A stretch of DNA of 64,000 nucleotides from Roseiflexus sp. RS-1 (GCF_000016665.1 NC_009523.1:5737599-5801598); one strand, 5' to 3'. Positions 16,253-25,191 are shown, counted from the first letter of the stretch. The notes: a model not told the origin generated them from the sequence alone. Program-made: numbers and translations.

Positions 16253-16839
16253 TGTTGAACCTGTCTCCTCAATATGCGGGCTGTCACGACATTCCGGCGT
16301 TCGCCGGTTTCTCTGCGCCCTGCTCTTTCAATATGCGGGCTTTCGCTTTCCGTATTCCGGCACGATGGGGTGTCGGGAGGAAGCGCCGGAAGATCTCAAA
16401 AGGCTCACATTTCAAGCCATCACACTGTCTGCCTGTAAACGGACGCGCACGCTCTGTGGTGTTGCTGGTTTCCCTGCGGCTCCGCGCCGGGGGACGACTG
16501 GCAGGTCTCGCTCCTTCATCCCAACGAGGAGTAATGAAGTGTGGACTCGCTCTATTATACCATAGATTCAGCATGCACGTATTGCTGCACAACGCAGAGG
16601 AGTCCCGCCCGCTTTGCCCACGGATATGCCACATTGGTGGTACAATTGGCGCGCTGCGCTGGCGGCGCCGTATGCCGCCGGTTTTCCTTGCAACGCTGCA
16701 CGGCGATCGAGTGTCTTTCACTGCCCCTGCTTGTTGGAGCCTGTATGGCAACGACGACCCGTCGCGTTTTTACACCGACTCCGCCTGATCGGCCGCGGTT
16801 ATGGAGATTGAAAATTAAATCCGCTATACTGCGCTAGCC
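16253..16839. other. 587-base intergenic region without a supported gene
   Basis: The stretch separates the divergent pseudouridine synthase and ABC transporter genes. Short frames exist on both strands but none has a ribosome site together with recognisable protein sequence. A 14-base direct repeat (TCAATATGCGGGCT) occurs near 16270 and 16327. It contains a leftward extended -10 promoter (16554-16562) and a possible rightward one, TGGTACAAT at 16638-16646, which could serve the transporter. Confidence 0.6.
16554..16562 (-). promoter_or_regulatory. extended -10 promoter, leftward
   Basis: Read leftward this is TGG followed by TATAAT, a full -10 with the TGn extension and no good -35. If used for the pseudouridine synthase it would leave a leader of nearly 300 bases. 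Confidence 0.45.
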
Positions 16840-16889
16840 GTGGGGCTGAAGCCCTCGGCTAACCAGGGCAAAGCCCGCCTGCGCGGGCT
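16835..16889 (+). repeat. REP-like double palindrome overlapping the permease 5' end
   Basis: TAGCCG/CGGCTA (16835-16840, 16856-16861) encloses GGGCT-GA-AGCCC, and AGCCCGC/GCGGGCT (16872-16878, 16883-16889) forms a second hairpin. Paired hairpins of this type are dispersed intergenic repeats in many bacterial genomes. The first in-frame start codon of the following gene, GTG 16840, lies inside it. Confidence 0.7.
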
Positions 16890-18585
16890 ATACCGGATTA
16901 TTTCTTCAAAGACCATTACCGCTGCGGATAGCATCATCGTGCTGATCATCGTCGGGTTGCTGGCGCTCGGCATCTGGCTGGCGGAAGCAGCGCCGGCAGA
17001 GGTGCGTGGACCGGAGATAAGTCTGTCGATTACAGCGCTGCCATTCTACGCATTCCATTCGGTGGGTCGAATGGCTGCTGCGTATGCGCTATCACTTGGC
17101 TTCACCCTGATCTACGGCTACGTCGCCGCCTACAATCCGCGCGCCGAGCGGGTGCTGATGCCGTTGCTCGATGTGTTGCAGAGTGTGCCGATCCTTTCGT
17201 TCCTGCCGGTCGTGCTCCTGAGTTTTACCGCTATCCTGCCGGAAGGCATCGCCGTCGAACTCGCCTCGATTGTGCTGATCTTCACCAGTCAGGTCTGGAA
17301 CATGACCTTCGCATGGTATCAGTCGCTTACCACCGTACCGCGCGAACTGCGCGAAGCAAGCAGTATTTTTCGTTTCACCCGCTGGCGCCGCCTGACAACG
17401 CTGGAACTGCCGTTTGGTGCGCTTGCCCTGATCTGGAACAGTATGATGAGTTGGGCTGGCGGATGGTTCTTCCTGATGGCAGCCGAGATTTTTACCCTCG
17501 GTGCACGTGATTTTCGCCTGCCGGGGCTGGGGGCGTACCTGCAAACAGCGGCAAATGCAGAGAACCTGCCAGCCATTGGCTACGGCATTGCGACCCTGAT
17601 CGTCGTTATTGTCCTGCTCGATCAACTCATCTGGCGTCCGCTGCTGGTCTGGGCGGATCGGTTCAAACTCGAAATGGTTGAAAGCGATAATCCGCCGCAA
17701 TCGTGGTTCTACGATCTGTTGCAACACGCAACGCTGAAAGATGTGATCGGCGGGGTTGTTGCACCGGTTGGTCGCACACTGGATGCGCTGTTCGACCGAT
17801 TGCTCCCATTGCCCCGCGCCACGAGCGGCGACACGAACAGCGGCTTCCGGATCGGATGGCTGTTTCTGGCGCTCATCGGCGCGGCGGCAGTGGCAGGGAC
17901 GCTGCTCGGCGGGCGGATGCTGATCCAGGTTTCGCCCGAACAGTGGCTCGGCATCGGCATTGGACTCGGCGCAACTTTCCTGCGCGTCGTGGCGGCGCTG
18001 GCGATTGCGCTGATCTGGACTGTGCCGCTGGGCGTCTATATCGGCATGCAACCGCGCGCTGCGGCTGTACTGCAACCGATCATTCAGATCGTTGCGTCCG
18101 TTCCGGCTACGGCGCTGTTTCCCGTTCTGGTGTTGGCGCTGCTGAGCATTCCCGGAGGACTCAACATCGCCGCGGTCTTGCTCATGCTGCTCGGCACTCA
18201 GTGGTATGTGCTGTTCAATGTGATTGCCGGCGCATCAGCCATCCCGCAGGATCTGCGTTATACGACCGATCTGTTGCAATTGAGCGGATGGCAACGCTGG
18301 CGCACGCTTATCCTGCCCGCTCTGTTTCCCTACCTGATCACCGGGATGATCACCGCCAGCGGCGGCGCATGGAATGCCAGCATTGTTGCAGAATTTGTGG
18401 TCTTCGGCGGGCAAACGTACCAGAGTACCGGCGTCGGCGCCCAGATCACGTCCGCCACCGCCGATGGCGACTATCCACGCCTGCTGGCAGCCACGCTGGC
18501 TATGGTGATAACCGTCGTGGCGATCAATCGCCTCGTCTGGCGACGCCTCTATCGACTTGCTGAAACTGTGTATCGTATGGAATAG
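16840..18585 (+). CDS. nitrate/taurine-type ABC transporter, double permease
   Basis: The product of about 580 residues is two inner-membrane permease domains (BPD_transp_1, SsuC/TauC type) in one chain, each with about six helices and an EAA-type loop: VPRELREASSIFRFTRWRRL (about 165-185) and IPQDLRYTTDLLQLSGWQRW near residue 475. It would import an anion or small organic acid with the ATPase encoded 18 bases downstream. The start is uncertain: GTG 16840 makes the first 18 residues out of a REP element, while the next in-frame candidate is GTG 16939, at the start of the first helix. No substrate-binding protein is encoded nearby, so the ligand cannot be named. Confidence 0.85.
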   Translation: MGLKPSANQGKARLRGLYRIISSKTITAADSIIVLIIVGLLALGIWLAEAAPAEVRGPEISLSITALPFYAFHSVGRMAAAYALSLGFTLIYGYVAAYNPRAERVLMPLLDVLQSVPILSFLPVVLLSFTAILPEGIAVELASIVLIFTSQVWNMTFAWYQSLTTVPRELREASSIFRFTRWRRLTTLELPFGALALIWNSMMSWAGGWFFLMAAEIFTLGARDFRLPGLGAYLQTAANAENLPAIGYGIATLIVVIVLLDQLIWRPLLVWADRFKLEMVESDNPPQSWFYDLLQHATLKDVIGGVVAPVGRTLDALFDRLLPLPRATSGDTNSGFRIGWLFLALIGAAAVAGTLLGGRMLIQVSPEQWLGIGIGLGATFLRVVAALAIALIWTVPLGVYIGMQPRAAAVLQPIIQIVASVPATALFPVLVLALLSIPGGLNIAAVLLMLLGTQWYVLFNVIAGASAIPQDLRYTTDLLQLSGWQRWRTLILPALFPYLITGMITASGGAWNASIVAEFVVFGGQTYQSTGVGAQITSATADGDYPRLLAATLAMVITVVAINRLVWRRLYRLAETVYRME

Positions 18586-18603
18586 CGATGCAGGGGTGAA
18601 TGT

Positions 18604-19914
18604 ATGGCGACGCTGAACGGCGCGGTGCTGGTTGAACTGCGCAATGTCGCACAGCGCTACGGGCGCGGCGAGAAGCGCTTCACCGCCATCGAGCATATCA
18701 ATCTGACCATCCGTGAAGGGGAATTTGTCGCGCTGCTCGGTCCGTCGGGGTGTGGCAAGAGCACGCTGCTGCGCATCATTACCGGGTTGAACCAACCGAG
18801 TGACGGCGAGGTTCGCTACCGTGGCGCGCCGTTGCGCGGCGTCAACCCGTATGCAACGATTGTGTTCCAGTCGTTTGCGCTTTTCCCGTGGTTGACCGTT
18901 GAGGCAAATGTGGCTATTGCGATGCGTGCGCGCGGCATACCTGCGGAACAGGCGCACGCCCGGGCGATCGAGTTGATCGATATGGTCGGACTCGACGGCT
19001 TCGAGCAGGCATACCCGCGTGAACTGTCGGGCGGTATGCGCCAGAAGGTCGGGATTGCCCGCGCCCTCGCGGCAAACCCCGAACTGCTCTGCCTCGACGA
19101 GCCGTTCAGCGCCCTCGACGTGCTGAGCGCCGAGACGTTGCGCGGCGAAGTGCTTGAACTCTGGACCGGCGGTCAACTCCAGATTCGCGCAGTGTTGATG
19201 GTAAGCCACAACATCGAAGAAGCGATCTTCATGGCAGACCGGATCGTGGTAATGGATAAAGGTCCGGGACGGATCATTGCCGAAGTGCCGGTTACGCTGC
19301 CGCACCCGCGCGACCGTAAATCGGAAGCGTTCGTCACCCTGACCGACCGTGTCTACGGCATTCTCATGGGGCAGACGCAACCAGAGCATGTCGAGTTCGG
19401 CACCGAACCAGGGCAGGCTGGACGCACCCGCGCATTGCCCAACGCCGAAGTGACCGAACTCGCCGGTTTGCTTGAACATGTGAACAGCACCCCCGCTGAG
19501 CGTGATGATATCTATCAACTGGCGGAGGAGTTAGGGCTGGATTTCAACAATCTGCTGGCGCTGGTCGAAGCGGCGGAACTACTCGGATTCGCCCGTGTCG
19601 AAACCGGCGACCTGATCATTACACCGTTGGGAGAAACGTTCGCCGACGCCAGCATTCTGACGCGCAAAGAAATCTTTGCATCGCGCCTGCGGCGCCTGCC
19701 CTTCTTCCGCTGGATGCTGCGCATGCTGGAAGCGTCGGGAGAACGGTCGCTGCGCCGCGAAGTGCTCCTCACCGCCCTGGAACGCGACTTCCCTCCCGAC
19801 GAGGCGGAACTGCAACTCGACATCGCCAGCAAATGGGGACGCTATGCCGAATTGTTCGGCTATGACGACGCCCAGGGACGCTTTTTCCTGGAAGATGTGG
19901 CTGTCACCGTATGA
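18604..19914 (+). CDS. nitrate/taurine-type ABC transporter ATP-binding protein with AAA-associated C-terminal domain
   Basis: Residues 1-260 form an ABC ATPase with Walker A GPSGCGKST, Q-loop IVFQSFALFPWLT, signature LSGGMRQKVGIARAL and Walker B LLCLDEPFSALD, closest to the SsuB/TauB/NrtD branch. Residues 290-436 add the AAA-associated C-terminal domain found in a subgroup of these ATPases (ELAGLLEHVNSTPAERDDIY), thought to be regulatory. Coupled to the double permease 18 bases upstream, it would power uptake. The last 11 bases overlap the 3' end of the convergent sugar dehydrogenase gene, so no terminator fits between the two. Confidence 0.93.
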   Translation: MATLNGAVLVELRNVAQRYGRGEKRFTAIEHINLTIREGEFVALLGPSGCGKSTLLRIITGLNQPSDGEVRYRGAPLRGVNPYATIVFQSFALFPWLTVEANVAIAMRARGIPAEQAHARAIELIDMVGLDGFEQAYPRELSGGMRQKVGIARALAANPELLCLDEPFSALDVLSAETLRGEVLELWTGGQLQIRAVLMVSHNIEEAIFMADRIVVMDKGPGRIIAEVPVTLPHPRDRKSEAFVTLTDRVYGILMGQTQPEHVEFGTEPGQAGRTRALPNAEVTELAGLLEHVNSTPAERDDIYQLAEELGLDFNNLLALVEAAELLGFARVETGDLIITPLGETFADASILTRKEIFASRLRRLPFFRWMLRMLEASGERSLRREVLLTALERDFPPDEAELQLDIASKWGRYAELFGYDDAQGRFFLEDVAVTV

Positions 19915-21076
19915 TGAAGGGCAGACTCACGCGATAGGGACGACCAATTACCGGGCGGATGCGCAGCAACGTCGCACTGGTTGCGTCAGTCGAGATATAG
20001 ATGAACCCGTCCGGTCCCACCGTCACATCGCGCAGGCGACCATATTGACCGTTGATCAGCATCTCCTGCTCAACAATCGTTCGATTGTTGATCTTCAGGC
20101 GATAGAGCCTGCCGGTTTTCAGTGTCACGAAGAACAGGTCGCCGTTCCACTCAGGAAAAGCGCTGCCAGTGTAAAACATCATATCCGAAGTTGCAACGGT
20201 GCTGTCGGTATTGAACACTGCAACCGGCGCCATGAAATTGGGAACGCCATCGCAGTTCACCGTTCCCAGGCAGTACCGGGGCGGATTGCCCCACCCCCAG
20301 CCATAGTTGTGCCCGGCGATCAGAATGTTGAGTTCGTCCATAATATCTGGACCATGCTCCGTGCTCCAGAAGTCGCCGGTCGCCGGATGAAACGCCAGTC
20401 CCTGGTGGTTGCGATGTCCCAGCGTCCAGATCAGTGAGCGTGGCGACTGACCCGCAGCATAGAACGGGTTGTCAGGCGGGATGCTGCCGTCCTTGAAGAT
20501 GCGGAAGGTCTTGCCGCCGGTGCTGTTGAAGTTCTGCGCCAGCGGCGGGTCGAGCGCGTCGCCCATCGAGACAAACAGGTAACGGTTGTCGGGTGAGACG
20601 ATGACACGACAGCCATCGTGATGGGTAGCGCCGACCATGTTATCGATCAGGATAGCCTCATCACGAACCACGCCAGCGCCGGGATCGACGGTGAAGCGCG
20701 AGAGACGGTTCTTGCGATTGTTATTCGTATCGAAGTAACTGTAGCAGATGTACGCCCAACCGTTGCCTGCAAAATCCGGGTCGAGTTCCATCCCCAGCAT
20801 GCCCGCCTCGCTCTCGGCACGAAACCGGGATGGCGGCAAGCCGCTGAAGGTCTGCACCGCGCCGGTTGCGATACTTAAGGCGTACAGGCGCCCACTGTTG
20901 CGCGCAGTGAAGAACAGGCGTCCATCAGGAGCGAAGTTAATGCTCCATGGGCGGTCGAGTCCTGTCTTGACCACTTCGATCTCAAACGACGGCGCGGCGC
21001 GGGTGACCGCGATCCCGATCACCGATGCAAACGCTGCAACCGACAGCAGCAGGATCCAGATCAGATAGCGAGTCAT
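19904..21076 (-). CDS. exported PQQ-dependent glucose/sorbosone dehydrogenase-like protein
   Basis: The 390-residue product has an N-terminal membrane or signal segment (about residues 4-25, LIWILLLSVAAFASVIG) and a six-bladed beta-propeller of the soluble glucose dehydrogenase (GSDH/YliI) family. Marks of the family are LDRPWSINFAPDGRLFF, GMELDPDF, THHDGCRVIVSPD and GHRNHQGLAFHPATGDFWS followed by EHGPDIMDELN, which hold PQQ and calcium in characterised members. It would oxidise sugars outside the cytoplasm, donating electrons to the respiratory chain. The ATG at 21076 follows GAGAGGGAAA. No PQQ synthesis genes are in the window. Confidence 0.88.
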   Translation of the reverse strand: MTRYLIWILLLSVAAFASVIGIAVTRAAPSFEIEVVKTGLDRPWSINFAPDGRLFFTARNSGRLYALSIATGAVQTFSGLPPSRFRAESEAGMLGMELDPDFAGNGWAYICYSYFDTNNNRKNRLSRFTVDPGAGVVRDEAILIDNMVGATHHDGCRVIVSPDNRYLFVSMGDALDPPLAQNFNSTGGKTFRIFKDGSIPPDNPFYAAGQSPRSLIWTLGHRNHQGLAFHPATGDFWSTEHGPDIMDELNILIAGHNYGWGWGNPPRYCLGTVNCDGVPNFMAPVAVFNTDSTVATSDMMFYTGSAFPEWNGDLFFVTLKTGRLYRLKINNRTIVEQEMLINGQYGRLRDVTVGPDGFIYISTDATSATLLRIRPVIGRPYRVSLPFIIR

Positions 21077-21124
21077 GCGAATTTCCCTCTCAAACGGACG
21101 GAGCGATGCAACAAGCGGGTTTCC

Positions 21125-21224
21125 TGCAAAAAGAAAGGTCGTTTCACCGCAGAGACGCAAAAGACGCAGAGCGCGATTAATGGAAAACGCTGCGATCCTG
21201 GCGTCTCTGCGGTGCGTTTTTGCA
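21125..21224 (+). repeat. nested inverted-repeat element, copy A
   Basis: Outer arms TGCAAAAA (21125-21132) and TTTTTGCA (21217-21224) enclose inner arms CACCGCAGAGACGC (21145-21158) and GCGTCTCTGCGGTG (21201-21214), the latter a perfect 14-bp match. A diverged relative is at 63237-63372. Confidence 0.65.
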
Positions 21225-21309
21225 GTGAAGTCACAAAAGCAAAACTGTCGAGACGCAGGGCTGCATCGCTATTCTTGCACATCCCCGGCTGCCAGCACAT
21301 CCCTCGCAG

Positions 21310-21331
21310 CAGGACAATAGTCCTGTTTTTT
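21310..21331 (+). terminator. terminator-like hairpin (rightward)
   Basis: CAGGAC (21310-21315), loop AATA, GTCCTG (21320-21325), then six T. The stem is short but the T run is clean. No rightward gene ends nearby, so it may shield the kinase gene from read-through or belong to an unseen small RNA. Confidence 0.45.
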
Positions 21332-21733
21332 GCAGTGGATGCAGCCCGCACCGCACCTCTCCAGACACCGGGCCATCTCCAGGACAACGGGGGAGTGGCG
21401 GATGTCCTGCCTGAGTCTGCGGTGCACATGTTGCGCCTGCTCGATTTACATCATGGAGCAGGGGATGAGAACGAATGCGACATACGTGTTCACATTGCTC
21501 CTGGGAGCGAAGGGCATCTTGCCTTCGTAGACGCGAAGATCGCGGGACGCTCTCGCTCTCGGGCGCGTGTTTTACCCCGTGTGTGAACAGGCGCAATGCG
21601 ACGCAATAATTGACGCACACCTGATTGAGACGTACAATGAGGTACACGTGCTACCAGACAGTATTGATTGCTTCTGCGCTACATCGGCGGTTGACGTCCG
21701 ATTTCTGCCATTTCTGCATCGAACGAGGTTCAT

Positions 21734-24121
21734 GTGGCAACACCCGGAACAACTCTCCAGGATCGCTATCTCATCGAGCGCCTCCTTGATCGCAGTCCTT
21801 TCGGTGATCTCTACCTGGCGCGTGACCAACGCACGAAACAGGACGTCGATGTCAAGGCAATCACCCATATCGAGCCGGATACCGATACGCTGTTCGCCCG
21901 TGAGGCGGCTGCGTTCGCCGCTGTGCGCCACGCGGCGCTCCCGGCAGTGGTCGATATGTTTGCGACGGTCGATGGGCGCTTTCTTGTCTTCGACCATATT
22001 CCCGGTCTGACCCTGGAAGACATCCGCACGCGCCACGCACAGGGGCGACTCAGCGCCGATGCCGCAATTCGCCTGATCCAACCCGTGCTCGACGCGCTCA
22101 ACCGGCTCCATCAGCACACGCCCCGCCTGATCCACCGCGACGTGCGCCCGCCGAATATCCGGGTCACACCTGCGGGGCAGGTCTACCTCACGAATCCCGG
22201 CATTGCCGGACGTCCAGGCACGCCCTTTGCCGCAGATGATCCGCGCACCGATCTGTACGGCATCGGTGCGACGCTCTACACGCTCCTGACCGGCAGCATT
22301 CCGCCCGCGCCCAACGAGCGTCTCCAGCGCGATCCGTTGCCGCCAGTACAACGGCTTCGTCCCGACCTCTCAAACGACCTGGCGCAGGTTATCCAGCGAT
22401 TATTGTCGCTCGATCCGGCGCACCAGTATGCTTCCGCCGCCGACGCAAGCCGCGATCTGATCCAGGCCGCCCCTGATGTGACCTGTACGCGCTGTTCGAC
22501 GACGAATCGCGCCAGCGCGCGGTTCTGCCGAGCCTGCGGCGCACCGCTTCCCGCATCCGATCCGCGCAGCGCAATTCGCGCGCTGATCGAGCGCCTGCCA
22601 GCTCACCCCCCCGACGCCAGTGCGGGCGCAGCGCCGCTGCGCCCCGACGCGCCGCTGCCTTCCGCTGACGCTCCCACCATCACCACCCCGCCCTCCAGCG
22701 CCCCCTCCAGTGCGGGCGCAGCGGCGCTGCGCCCCGACGCGCCGCTGCCTTCCGCTGACGCTCCCACCATCACCACCCCGCCCCCCATCCCCCACACCAG
22801 TACGGGCGCAGCGCCGCTGCGCCCCGACGCGCCGCTGCCTCCGCCCGACGCCCCCACCATCACCACCCCGCCCTCCAGCGCCCCCGACGCCAGTACGGGC
22901 GCAGCGCCGCTGCGCCCCGACGCACCGCTGCCTCTGCCCGACGCCCCCACCATCACCACCCCGCCCTCTAGCGCCCCCTCCAGTGCGGGCGCAGCGCCGC
23001 TGCCCCCCCCCGCCCCCCTCCCGGAGGCAACCGGATCGGGAGCGCCGGTTGGCGACGCGCAACGGCGACGCGGGCGGTTGATCGGCGGAATCGTCGCTGC
23101 GGTGGTGCTCCTGGCAGCCTGTCTGGGCGGCGGCTACTTCGTACTGCAGGCAAGCGGGCTGATCCCGGCAGCAACCGCCATCTCTGGCGTATCGCCAGTG
23201 CCTGCGTCACCGGTAGATGCACGCACACCGGCAAGCGGGGGGAGCGCCGCGACTGCCGAAGCGCGGCAGAACGCTACGGCAACCGCCATCGCCGCAGCCC
23301 AGCAGGCGACGGCGACGGCGCGCGTCAATGGGCAGACGGCAACAGCCCAGGCGGGTCAGGCAATCGAAGTGCAAACTGCAACCGCAATTGCGCGGCAGAC
23401 GGTCGCTGCGGCGGCGCAACAGACCGCCGCTGCCATTGCAGCGGCGACCCAGACAGCCGCTGTGCCAACTGCCACACCCACGCCACAATTCCTCCAGCCG
23501 CAACCGGGCGTGCTCTCGCTGGCCGATTATCAGGCGCAGACGCGCGGTTTGCGGCGACTCCTGTTTGAAACGTTCGACCGGGGCGAACGCACAAAAGCAA
23601 TTTGGGCACAGGTGAATGATGAACGACGACGCGCAGCGTTGCGCGACAACCTCTACTATCTGACGGTCAAAGTACCAGACCTCTCCACCTGGTATACCTG
23701 GGATCGCGATCTGGGGAATACCTACAATATCGAACTGAGTGTTGCGTTTCAGACCGTCGGCGCGCCAGCAGCGGTCGGCATCGCCTTCGATGTGCAACCG
23801 GACGCCAATAGTGTGCTCCTCTTTGAGATCACCAACGATAAACGCTGGCAATTCAGTACGTTCGTGAATGGTGAGTTTGTTCCAGAACGCAGCACACAAC
23901 TCATCCCCGAAGACATCATCGTTGATGGTAATGGCACAAATACGCTGTGGGTTATGCGCACGCCCAACGAGATTCAACTCTGGATCAACAGCAAACATGT
24001 TGCCACGGTGTCACCGGGTGTTTCACCAGGGGGGCGTGCGGGGGTTGCTGCGTCATCGTTCAGCAGCCTGACGCAACCAGCAACGATGATTGTGGATAAT
24101 TTCCTGGCGCGCGCACCGTGA
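21734..24121 (+). CDS. membrane-anchored PknB-like pseudokinase with zinc ribbon and extracellular lectin-like domain
   Basis: Residues 10-245 have a PknB-type kinase fold, with the ATP lysine at 41 and HRD at 134-136 (HRDVRPPNIR), but the glycine loop is degenerate (DRSPFGDLYLA) and the metal-binding DFG is replaced by NPG (154-156), so catalysis is doubtful. A zinc ribbon follows with Cys251, 254, 265 and 268. Residues 290-435 are Pro/Ala repeats of about 30 residues (GAAPLRPDAPLP, DAPTITTPP). One membrane helix lies at about 450-470, then an Ala/Thr/Gln-rich stalk, and a C-terminal beta-sandwich (about 590-795) like LamG/DUF1080 domains. It looks like a sensor that passes an outside signal to a cytoplasmic partner. 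GTG 21734 is chosen with GAGG 5 bases ahead. Confidence 0.85.
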   Translation: MATPGTTLQDRYLIERLLDRSPFGDLYLARDQRTKQDVDVKAITHIEPDTDTLFAREAAAFAAVRHAALPAVVDMFATVDGRFLVFDHIPGLTLEDIRTRHAQGRLSADAAIRLIQPVLDALNRLHQHTPRLIHRDVRPPNIRVTPAGQVYLTNPGIAGRPGTPFAADDPRTDLYGIGATLYTLLTGSIPPAPNERLQRDPLPPVQRLRPDLSNDLAQVIQRLLSLDPAHQYASAADASRDLIQAAPDVTCTRCSTTNRASARFCRACGAPLPASDPRSAIRALIERLPAHPPDASAGAAPLRPDAPLPSADAPTITTPPSSAPSSAGAAALRPDAPLPSADAPTITTPPPIPHTSTGAAPLRPDAPLPPPDAPTITTPPSSAPDASTGAAPLRPDAPLPLPDAPTITTPPSSAPSSAGAAPLPPPAPLPEATGSGAPVGDAQRRRGRLIGGIVAAVVLLAACLGGGYFVLQASGLIPAATAISGVSPVPASPVDARTPASGGSAATAEARQNATATAIAAAQQATATARVNGQTATAQAGQAIEVQTATAIARQTVAAAAQQTAAAIAAATQTAAVPTATPTPQFLQPQPGVLSLADYQAQTRGLRRLLFETFDRGERTKAIWAQVNDERRRAALRDNLYYLTVKVPDLSTWYTWDRDLGNTYNIELSVAFQTVGAPAAVGIAFDVQPDANSVLLFEITNDKRWQFSTFVNGEFVPERSTQLIPEDIIVDGNGTNTLWVMRTPNEIQLWINSKHVATVSPGVSPGGRAGVAASSFSSLTQPATMIVDNFLARAP
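22617..22995 (+). repeat. in-frame Pro/Ala repeats of the pseudokinase
   Basis: Four to five copies of a unit of about 114-126 bases beginning GTGCGGGCGCAGCGCCGCTG occur at about 22620, 22710, 22800, 22895 and 22985. They encode the GAAPLRPDAPLP...DAPTITTPP linker. Unit length varies, so the linker length probably differs between strains. Confidence 0.7.
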
Positions 24122-24132
24122 TGGGTTGACTG

Positions 24133-25167
24133 TTACAGTCGGGACCGTGGGTCAAGCGCATCACGCAACCCATCACCCATAAAATTGATGCTCAGCACGG
24201 TCAGAAAGATCAGAGCGCCCGGAATGAGCGCCAGCCATGGCGCTGCCTGAAGATACTGACTGCCATCGGTCACCAGGCGTCCCCACGTTGGGGTATCAGG
24301 CGGGAAGCCGACACCGAGGAACGAGAGGGTCGATTCAGCAATGATCGCGCTCCCGATCTCCAGAGTGGCGGCGACGATGATCGGACTGATGGCATTCGGC
24401 AGAATATGGCGGAACATGATCGCCGTCTGAGAGATGCCCAGACAGCGCGCCGCTTCGACAAACTCTTTCTCCTTGAGCGAAAGGAACGTCGCGCGCACGA
24501 CGCGCGCCGTCTGCATCCACGCCAGCGCGCCGATCACCGTCACCACAATTACGAAGATACCCGCCTCTGGCGACCCCATTGCCTGGATAACCGGTTCGCG
24601 GAACAGATAGACCGTCAGCAGGATGAGCGGCACCGAGGGAAGCGACAGGAACAGATCGGTCAGACGCATCAACGTCTGATCGACCACACCGCCGAAGAAT
24701 CCAGCCGCAGCGCCAATGATCGTCCCCAGCGAAATGGCGATCAGCATCGCCACAAAACCCACTGCCAGCGAGACGCGCCCGCCATAGATGCAGCGCGCCA
24801 GCAGATCACGCCCCAGGTCGTCGGTGCCGAACGGATGCACATGGGTCGGCGGCGAAAGGAGCGCCAGAAAATCGAGATGATCGATCAGGACGCGAATATC
24901 AGGGTTCTCTGCCGTCACCGGCATGCCCGATTGCGCCAGTTGATCGACCAGGTAGCGTTCATACCACCAGGCGCCGACCGTCACCGCCAGGGTCAAAAAG
25001 ATCAGAATGCCAGCGCCGATCATGGCAAGCGTATGCTTACGGAAACGCCGCCAGGCATCTCCCAGCAGCGTGCGCGGCTTCGCCGACACGCCAAGTTGCA
25101 ACTGACGAATCGCAGCAGCCGGATCGGACACGGAAGACGTATTGATGGTCTGGTTCGCTTCAGACAT
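24133..25167 (-). CDS. peptide/nickel-type ABC transporter permease (DppC/OppC-like)
   Basis: The 344-residue inner-membrane protein has an extended cytoplasmic N-terminus, a first helix at about residues 45-68, a periplasmic loop (about 70-110), and five further helices forming the permease domain. The EAA loop reads EFVEAARCLGISQTAIMFRH, and the end LSINFMGDGLRDALDPR is the hallmark of DppC/OppC. It forms the second half of the import channel with the DppB-like protein encoded 24 bases upstream. Together with the binding protein this makes a three-gene operon; no ATPase is encoded in the window, so one from elsewhere must serve. Confidence 0.93.
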   Translation of the reverse strand: MSEANQTINTSSVSDPAAAIRQLQLGVSAKPRTLLGDAWRRFRKHTLAMIGAGILIFLTLAVTVGAWWYERYLVDQLAQSGMPVTAENPDIRVLIDHLDFLALLSPPTHVHPFGTDDLGRDLLARCIYGGRVSLAVGFVAMLIAISLGTIIGAAAGFFGGVVDQTLMRLTDLFLSLPSVPLILLTVYLFREPVIQAMGSPEAGIFVIVVTVIGALAWMQTARVVRATFLSLKEKEFVEAARCLGISQTAIMFRHILPNAISPIIVAATLEIGSAIIAESTLSFLGVGFPPDTPTWGRLVTDGSQYLQAAPWLALIPGALIFLTVLSINFMGDGLRDALDPRSRL

Positions 25168-25191
25168 GGGCGCCTCGTTTGACGTAACGAA

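Larger units (their letters stand above)
21077..21733. other. 657-base intergenic region with repeat element and terminator
   Basis: The stretch between the sugar dehydrogenase and the pseudokinase contains no supported gene. It holds a nested inverted-repeat element (21125-21224) and a rightward terminator-like hairpin (21310-21331). The rest, up to the kinase start, shows nothing I can name. Confidence 0.6.

Noticed and set aside
16219..16788. A 189-codon plus-strand frame in the spacer before the ABC permease
   Set aside because: It overlaps the start of the pseudouridine synthase gene, has no ribosome site and looks like no protein family; treated as non-coding.
18235..19518. A 427-codon minus-strand frame opposite the ABC transporter genes
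   Set aside because: His/Arg/Gln-rich shadow with no recognisable domain; the plus strand encodes intact ABC motifs.
22400..23062. Minus-strand and alternative-frame Arg/Gly-rich frames opposite the pseudokinase linker
   Set aside because: Shadows of the Pro/Ala repeat region without start signals or domains.
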